DNA of 64,000 nucleotides from Terriglobia bacterium (GTDB lineage Bacteria; Acidobacteriota; Terriglobia; Bryobacterales; UBA6623), in the NCBI GenBank assembly GCA_009838515.1, contig VXRL01000065.1, positions 1 through 64,000 of the forward strand, given 5' to 3'. A program made the position numbers and the translations under genes. Within the stretch, counting starts at the first letter, position 1, and every line of letters begins with the position of its first letter. The notes below the pieces were generated by a model. That model was not told where the DNA came from, did not search any database, and saw nothing but the letters and a program-made list of their open reading frames with translations. Positions 59,929 through 64,000 of the stretch are shown here, in pieces.

Positions 59929-61263
59929 ATGGCACGCAAGTCTTGGCACTTGGACCGGCGCACGTTCCTCCACGGCGCGGGAGTCTCGCTTGCGCTGCCC
60001 GTCTTGGAATGCATGGCCGCCGACGGCAGGCCCGCCGGACAGCCCAGGCGCTTCTTTGCGGGCTATTTCCCGTACGGAATCGTCGACCGCGCTCCTGACA
60101 GCGAGGCGGCTGAGTGGAATTGGTTTCCGACCGGAGACGGCAAAGATTTCCGCTTGAACAAGAGCTTGGCCCCGTTGGAGCCGCTTCGCTCCGAGCTGAC
60201 GATCTTGGGCGGCCTGTCGCACCCCAAGGGTCGCAACATGGGCGGCCACGACACCGCGGACACCTGGCTCACCGGGGCAGAGCTCAAAGAGGGCCATTTG
60301 GAGAACACGGTCTCGATCGATCAGATCGCGGCCATGCGGTACGGGGACCGCACGCGTTACCCGTCGATGGTGCTTTCCAGCGATGGCGGGGTTGGCGAGC
60401 CGACCCGGTCGAGCACGCTTTCTTTCAGTCGCACGGGCCAGCCGGTGCCTGCCGAGAACAAGCCGAAGCAGGTGTTCAATCGCCTCTTCGGAGTCGATCC
60501 TAGGTCGCTCGAGGCGCAGCGCCAGAGTCTGGACAGCTCGCGGAGCATGCTCGACCTCGTCATGGAGCATTCCGCTACCGTGCGGGGCAGGCTTGGCAGC
60601 CACGACCGCGTCAAGCTGGACGAGTACTTGGAATCGGTTCGCCAGATCGAGCGCCGCGTCGAGAAATCCCAGCAGTGGCTCGAAGTGCCGAAGCCTCGCG
60701 TTCCCGCCACGGGCTTGCATCTTGAGGCGGACGACACGACTCCGGGTGAGTTGATCAAGACGATGTACGACTTGGTCTACCTGGCGTTCCGCACGGATTC
60801 CACGCGCGTCGCAACCTACCAGATCGGCAACATGAACGGGGCCACCTCGATTGCCGGCAAGTTTCCGCAGCTATTGGGCCTTGCCGACAACATGCACAGC
60901 TTGGCGCATGGTGCCCGCAAGAACGACGCCGGTGCCGCGCCCCTCGGCCAGTGGGATCTGTTCCTGACCGAGCAACTCGCCTACTTCATTGAGAGGCTGC
61001 GCCAGACGCCTGAGGGGGACGGCACTCTGTTGGACAGCACCTTGGTGTTCTACGGCAGCAGCAACTGCCAGACGCACGTCAACCTGAACTACCCGCTGCT
61101 GCTCGCGGGCGGCAGCGACATGGGAATGTCACACGGCGGCTTCCGCAAGTTCGGGACGGAAGTCCCGCTTGCGAACCTGTACGTGACGCTGCTAGACCGG
61201 CTCGGCGCTCCAGTCGATTCGTTCGCTGACAGTACGGGCGCGCTGGACCAGATCTTGGCCTAG
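59929..61263 (+). CDS. Tat-exported DUF1552 protein
   Basis: The 444-residue protein has a twin-arginine signal (LDRRTFLHGAGVSLALPVLECM). The body is the DUF1552 domain: RRFFAGYFPYGIVDRA, ELTILGGLSHPKG, GGHDTADTWLTG, SIDQIAAMRYGDRTRYPSMVLSSDG and DSTLVFYGSSNCQTHVNLNYPLLLAGG. DUF1552 proteins are distantly related to DUF1501 and alkaline-phosphatase-like folds and almost always accompany a DUF1592 cytochrome. The pair is thought to act together in the periplasm; the substrate is not known. ATG 59929 is chosen because it starts the Tat signal; the longer frame upstream overlaps the preceding gene. Confidence 0.85.
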   Translation: MARKSWHLDRRTFLHGAGVSLALPVLECMAADGRPAGQPRRFFAGYFPYGIVDRAPDSEAAEWNWFPTGDGKDFRLNKSLAPLEPLRSELTILGGLSHPKGRNMGGHDTADTWLTGAELKEGHLENTVSIDQIAAMRYGDRTRYPSMVLSSDGGVGEPTRSSTLSFSRTGQPVPAENKPKQVFNRLFGVDPRSLEAQRQSLDSSRSMLDLVMEHSATVRGRLGSHDRVKLDEYLESVRQIERRVEKSQQWLEVPKPRVPATGLHLEADDTTPGELIKTMYDLVYLAFRTDSTRVATYQIGNMNGATSIAGKFPQLLGLADNMHSLAHGARKNDAGAAPLGQWDLFLTEQLAYFIERLRQTPEGDGTLLDSTLVFYGSSNCQTHVNLNYPLLLAGGSDMGMSHGGFRKFGTEVPLANLYVTLLDRLGAPVDSFADSTGALDQILA

Positions 61264-61444
61264 GCGAGCGGCTGGCAGCAATCCTTGCGCCGGTGCGCTG
61301 CTCGCGCTCGCGGCGTCGCTGCATTATCCGTGGCGTCCGATCGGAGCGCGGAGTTCTTGGGACTCGGGTGCTAGCCCGCAGCAAGCCTACGAGCAGTTTG
61401 CTCTGAGAGCCGTGCGGGCCCGCGGGGAGAGAATTCCCAGATAA

Positions 61445-61502
61445 TGCAAACTAGTTGCATCATTGCACTGTTTCCTTGCTATCGTTGCATCATTATGTTG
61501 CA
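61445..61502 (+). promoter_or_regulatory. Cluster of TTGCA motifs upstream of the EF-hand gene
   Basis: GTTGCATCATT occurs twice, 30 bases apart (61454-61464 and 61484-61494), with further TTGCAC copies at 61463 and 61497. ATGCAA at 61444 forms an inverted pair with TTGCAT across CTAG. The stretch is A+T-rich compared with its surroundings and looks like a multi-site operator. Confidence 0.5.
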
Positions 61503-62622
61503 CATCGATTTCTATAAAAATGGATTCGCGTTTTCGGGTCCGAGTGGTTGCACTCGCTTGGCGGCCATTGCTGCCACAACCCTGCGCCTCTCCGTCGCTG
61601 CTGTTTGCTTGACAGTCATCGGTGTCGGGCAGTTGGCGGGAACCCCCAAGGCGGACGGCGTCTCGAATCAGATTGTCGATGCCTTGGCAGAGGAGTTCAT
61701 GAAGGGCTTCCGCGCCATGGTCGACGACCAGGACGGCAACGTGGACGTGGTGGCCATGATTCAGACGTTGAAGGCAGTCGGCTACGGCCAGGCCGAGCCC
61801 ATCCGGCGCGGGCGTGGCGGCGGTGCCGATCCATTCGACGTGTTCGAGCGGGCCGATGCGGACGGGGACGGGATCTTGCGCGAAGACGAGGCGGGTCCGT
61901 TCGTGCGGGGCACAGAGTATTTCCAAGACGGCGAGGTGACCCTGGAGGAGTTCCAGAAGGCCTGGAGGGAACTGGCGGCTCGTCGCGGCGGCCGACGTGG
62001 CGGTGCCCGAGGTGGCGGCGCCCGTGGCGGCGGCGGTCGCGGTTCCGGCGGTAGCGGCGGAGGTGGTCGCGGCGGGGGAGGCCAGTCGAGTGATATCGAA
62101 TTCTTGGCTGCGCTCGATGCGAACGGTGACCGCGCGTTGACGGCCCACGAGGCCAGGGCTGCGATCGAGGCTGAAATCGAGGAAGCGATGGATACCCGCG
62201 TGAGTCTGGACGTGAATCAAGATGGGAAGGTCTCGGCGCGAGAGTACGGTCTGTCCCAACCCTCGACGGGACGCGAGGTCGACGCGGACGGCCTAGACGG
62301 GCACGCTCGCGGCCACTTTGAACGTGAAGACTACGACCGAGATGGAGTGATCACTCTGGACGAGATCGCCGAACGGGCGGCACGGGGTCCGATTCGGCGG
62401 CTGCGGGCCATGCAGCTCAGCGTGCGCATCGCGCGCGCCGATGCCAACGGCGACAGCAAGCTTGGTTGGAGCGAACTCCAAGCGTCGAGCGGAAAGGCGG
62501 ATTGGGCCGGGCTCGGCGTTTCCGAGCAGAGCCCTATGGAGCTGGTGCAGCTCTATCCGAGGATTTACGGCCTAGAACTTGAGCAGAGTGCGGAGCTGGA
62601 TCGGGAGCTGCCGTCACGGTAG
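61495..62622 (+). CDS. Exported EF-hand protein with Gly/Arg-rich linker
   Basis: From ATG 61495 the 375-residue protein has a hydrophobic export segment (about 22-48) and five canonical EF-hand loops: D-A-D-G-D-G (from residue 121), D-A-N-G-D (208), D-V-N-Q-D-G (239), D-Y-D-R-D-G (279) and D-A-N-G-D (316), each with Glu at position 12. A degenerate sixth lies near 140 (FQDGEVTLEEF). Between hands one and two is a low-complexity Gly/Arg linker of about 35 residues (from RRGGRRGGARGGG). It should bind calcium outside the cytoplasm. The start is uncertain: ATG 61444 and TTG 61558 are also in frame, and the TTGCA cluster lies across this region. Confidence 0.7.
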   Translation: MLHIDFYKNGFAFSGPSGCTRLAAIAATTLRLSVAAVCLTVIGVGQLAGTPKADGVSNQIVDALAEEFMKGFRAMVDDQDGNVDVVAMIQTLKAVGYGQAEPIRRGRGGGADPFDVFERADADGDGILREDEAGPFVRGTEYFQDGEVTLEEFQKAWRELAARRGGRRGGARGGGARGGGGRGSGGSGGGGRGGGGQSSDIEFLAALDANGDRALTAHEARAAIEAEIEEAMDTRVSLDVNQDGKVSAREYGLSQPSTGREVDADGLDGHARGHFEREDYDRDGVITLDEIAERAARGPIRRLRAMQLSVRIARADANGDSKLGWSELQASSGKADWAGLGVSEQSPMELVQLYPRIYGLELEQSAELDRELPSR

Positions 62623-62773
62623 GCGACGAGCGAAGCGCCGGACTCGACCAGCGGTCCAATCGCCTCGGGCCCGCAGCGCGGCGGGCGCGCCAAGGCCGTG
62701 CACACGGTGCTAACTGCAGCCGGCGTTTCGGGGCGAGCGCCAGTCTCGACAGGCGCGCCTCACGCGACCATTT

Positions 62774-62858
62774 TGGTGCGAACGGGGAGACTCGAACTCC
62801 CACGGGTTGCCCCACTAGAACCTAAATCTAGCGCGTCTACCAATTCCGCCACGTTCGC
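62774..62858 (-). tRNA. tRNA-Leu (anticodon UAG)
   Basis: The 85-base gene starts GCGAACG, which pairs with CGTTCGC before A and an encoded CCA end. The anticodon stem CTAGA/TCTAG closes the loop TTTAGGT with anticodon TAG (UAG, reading CUA and other CUN codons). A long variable arm and the GTTCGAGTC T-loop fit a class II leucine tRNA. Confidence 0.96.
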
Positions 62859-63145
62859 CAGTCGCGAGCAGCATGCCGCACACCCGTAGCATTGCGGCTA
62901 GTCCCGGCGCGGTTCGGTGCCTGCACACTTATCGTAGCCGACACATGGTCGCGACGAAGACGCGCACACTTGCTAAGCCCGTTGCGGTGCTACAGCACGT
63001 CGAGAATCGGCAGGGTAGGCGAGTGTGGCAGCGCAATCGCGTGTCTGACCAAGTCTCGGTTGGTGTCGTGCCAGGCTGATCGGGTGGGCTCAGCGCCCGA
63101 CCCTCGCGGCTGGGACTCGCCCGGCCAATCCGCAGGAGGCTGCGC

Positions 63146-64000
63146 TCAACGCGGCGGGCGCAGCTGCAGGTCGGGAACGCTGCCTAGGGGCAGGGCGGTG
63201 ATTTTCTCGCCCAGAGGGTACTCGAGGTTGCCAGGATAGACGACCCAGAGGTGCTCGAGGCCCAAGTCCGCAATGGCGATGTGCATCGACTTTGTCGTGC
63301 GCGGGGCATCGGTGCATTTGAACTCAAAGCCCCAACGGCGTCCCCGCCTGACTAGCATCAGATCCAGCTCAGCGCCGCGCTGAGTCCGGTAGAAGTAGGC
63401 CTCGCGCTGGCCGTGGGCGATGAGAGTCTGTTCCAGACAAAAGCCCTCCCAGCTTGCGCCGTAGCGCGGATGCATCGGGAGATCTTCCGATTCCTCCAAG
63501 CCCAGCAGGAAGTGCAACACGCCGCTGTCCCGCAAGAAGACCTTCGGCGACTTTACGAGGCGTTTGCCGAGGTTCTCAAACCAAGGCGGCAGCATCCGGA
63601 TCATGAACGCTCCAGACAGCAGGTCGCGATACTTGTTGACGGCGGTGACGCTGACGTCCATAGAGTGAACGAGCGCCGAAGCGTTCCAGATCTGCCCGTG
63701 AAAGTGGGCAAGCATGCGCCAGAAGCGGCCGACGGCCTCGGGCGACACCCGCGGGGACAGCATCGGGATGTCCCGCTCCAAGAAAGTGCGTGTGAATGAC
63801 TGCATCCAGCGAGTCCAGGCTGCCCCCGAATGGGCGAGAAAGGCGCGGGGAAAGCCGCCACGCATCCAGAGCGCGTCCTGATGGCTTGCCCCGACTTCGG
63901 ACAGAGCGAAACCAGCTACATCCAGCAATTGGACCCTGCCGGCGAGCGTTTCGGAGATATCCTTGACCAAATCCCAAGACGCGCTGCCTAGCAGGAGGAA
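63146..64000 (-). CDS. AAA ATPase with DUF4143 domain, N-terminus outside the window
   Basis: The frame is open to the window edge. It begins in the AAA_14 ATPase domain (FLLLGSASWDLVKDISETLAGRV, the sensor-1 region) and continues into DUF4143 (YRDLLSGAFMIRMLPPWFENLGKRLVKSPKVFLRDSGVLHFLLGL, then ASWEGFCLEQTL). A restriction-endonuclease-like core follows: AYFYRTQRGAELDLMLVRRGRRWGFEFKCTDAP, with D...E-x-K. Members are widespread predicted ATPases of unknown role, often mobile. The Walker motifs would lie beyond position 64000. The 287 bases between it and tRNA-Leu hold no recognised gene. Confidence 0.88.
   Translation of the reverse strand, partial: FLLLGSASWDLVKDISETLAGRVQLLDVAGFALSEVGASHQDALWMRGGFPRAFLAHSGAAWTRWMQSFTRTFLERDIPMLSPRVSPEAVGRFWRMLAHFHGQIWNASALVHSMDVSVTAVNKYRDLLSGAFMIRMLPPWFENLGKRLVKSPKVFLRDSGVLHFLLGLEESEDLPMHPRYGASWEGFCLEQTLIAHGQREAYFYRTQRGAELDLMLVRRGRRWGFEFKCTDAPRTTKSMHIAIADLGLEHLWVVYPGNLEYPLGEKITALPLGSVPDLQLRPPR

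Overview
The window is a G+C-rich stretch of a Gram-negative chromosome. Gene content points to Acidobacteriota: a secreted VWFA-related protein, an Oar-like TonB-dependent receptor, a DUF5916 outer-membrane protein, a DUF1592/DUF1552 pair and several sulfatases. The level of that assignment (a Bryobacter-, Solibacter- or sponge-symbiont-like lineage) is inference. GTG and TTG starts are common.

Layout. 1-5.2 kb (minus): a housekeeping block rpmH-rnpA-yidD-yidC-khpB(jag)-mnmE, then purS and a degenerate GlmS-like amidotransferase cut by the window edge. No dnaA or origin is seen beside it. 5.5-17.7 kb: secreted BNR protein, nrdR, a sulfatase with HEAT-like tail, a beta-lactamase-fold hydrolase, pyrF, an oxalate-CoA ligase-like enzyme, speA broken by a perfect 178-bp tandem duplication, a sulfatase relic, and an MFS-creatininase pair. 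18.2-20.9 kb: a zinc-ribbon protein, an ABC-auxiliary lipoprotein, and a Fic protein preceded by four repeats with a 24-bp period.

21.4-31.2 kb (plus): a tightly coupled six-gene operon of polytopic membrane protein, TolQ/ExbB-like proton channel, DUF2149 protein, membrane-anchored CobN-like chelatase, TonB-dependent receptor and PQQ-type beta-propeller. It resembles the Bacteroidetes hmu heme-uptake locus and is the best candidate for an unusual system: outer-membrane tetrapyrrole capture followed by proton-motive-force-driven dechelation in the periplasm.

31.4-44.4 kb: a second sulfatase, a GH2 lipoprotein, TPR protein, methyltransferase, CvpA, VWA protein and an orphan ABC ATPase. The start and divergent promoter of the ABC gene are duplicated 1.54 kb away, next to a 45-codon relic of the same gene. 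Then come an alpha/beta hydrolase, a cupin (DUF4437) protein and an AbiEii-type toxin with an unfamiliar partner. 44.7-51.0 kb (minus): a coxS-L-M-D-E-G operon whose large subunit has the form II motif AYRGAGR. 51.1-64 kb: an ExoIII-fold protein that has lost most catalytic residues, a third sulfatase, DUF5916, an NHL/PAL-like propeller, the DUF1592/DUF1552 pair, an EF-hand protein, tRNA-Leu(UAG) and a partial DUF4143 ATPase.

Taken together the genes suggest an aerobic heterotroph that degrades sulfated polysaccharides, takes up large substrates through TonB receptors, and has a molybdenum hydroxylase of the CO-dehydrogenase family.
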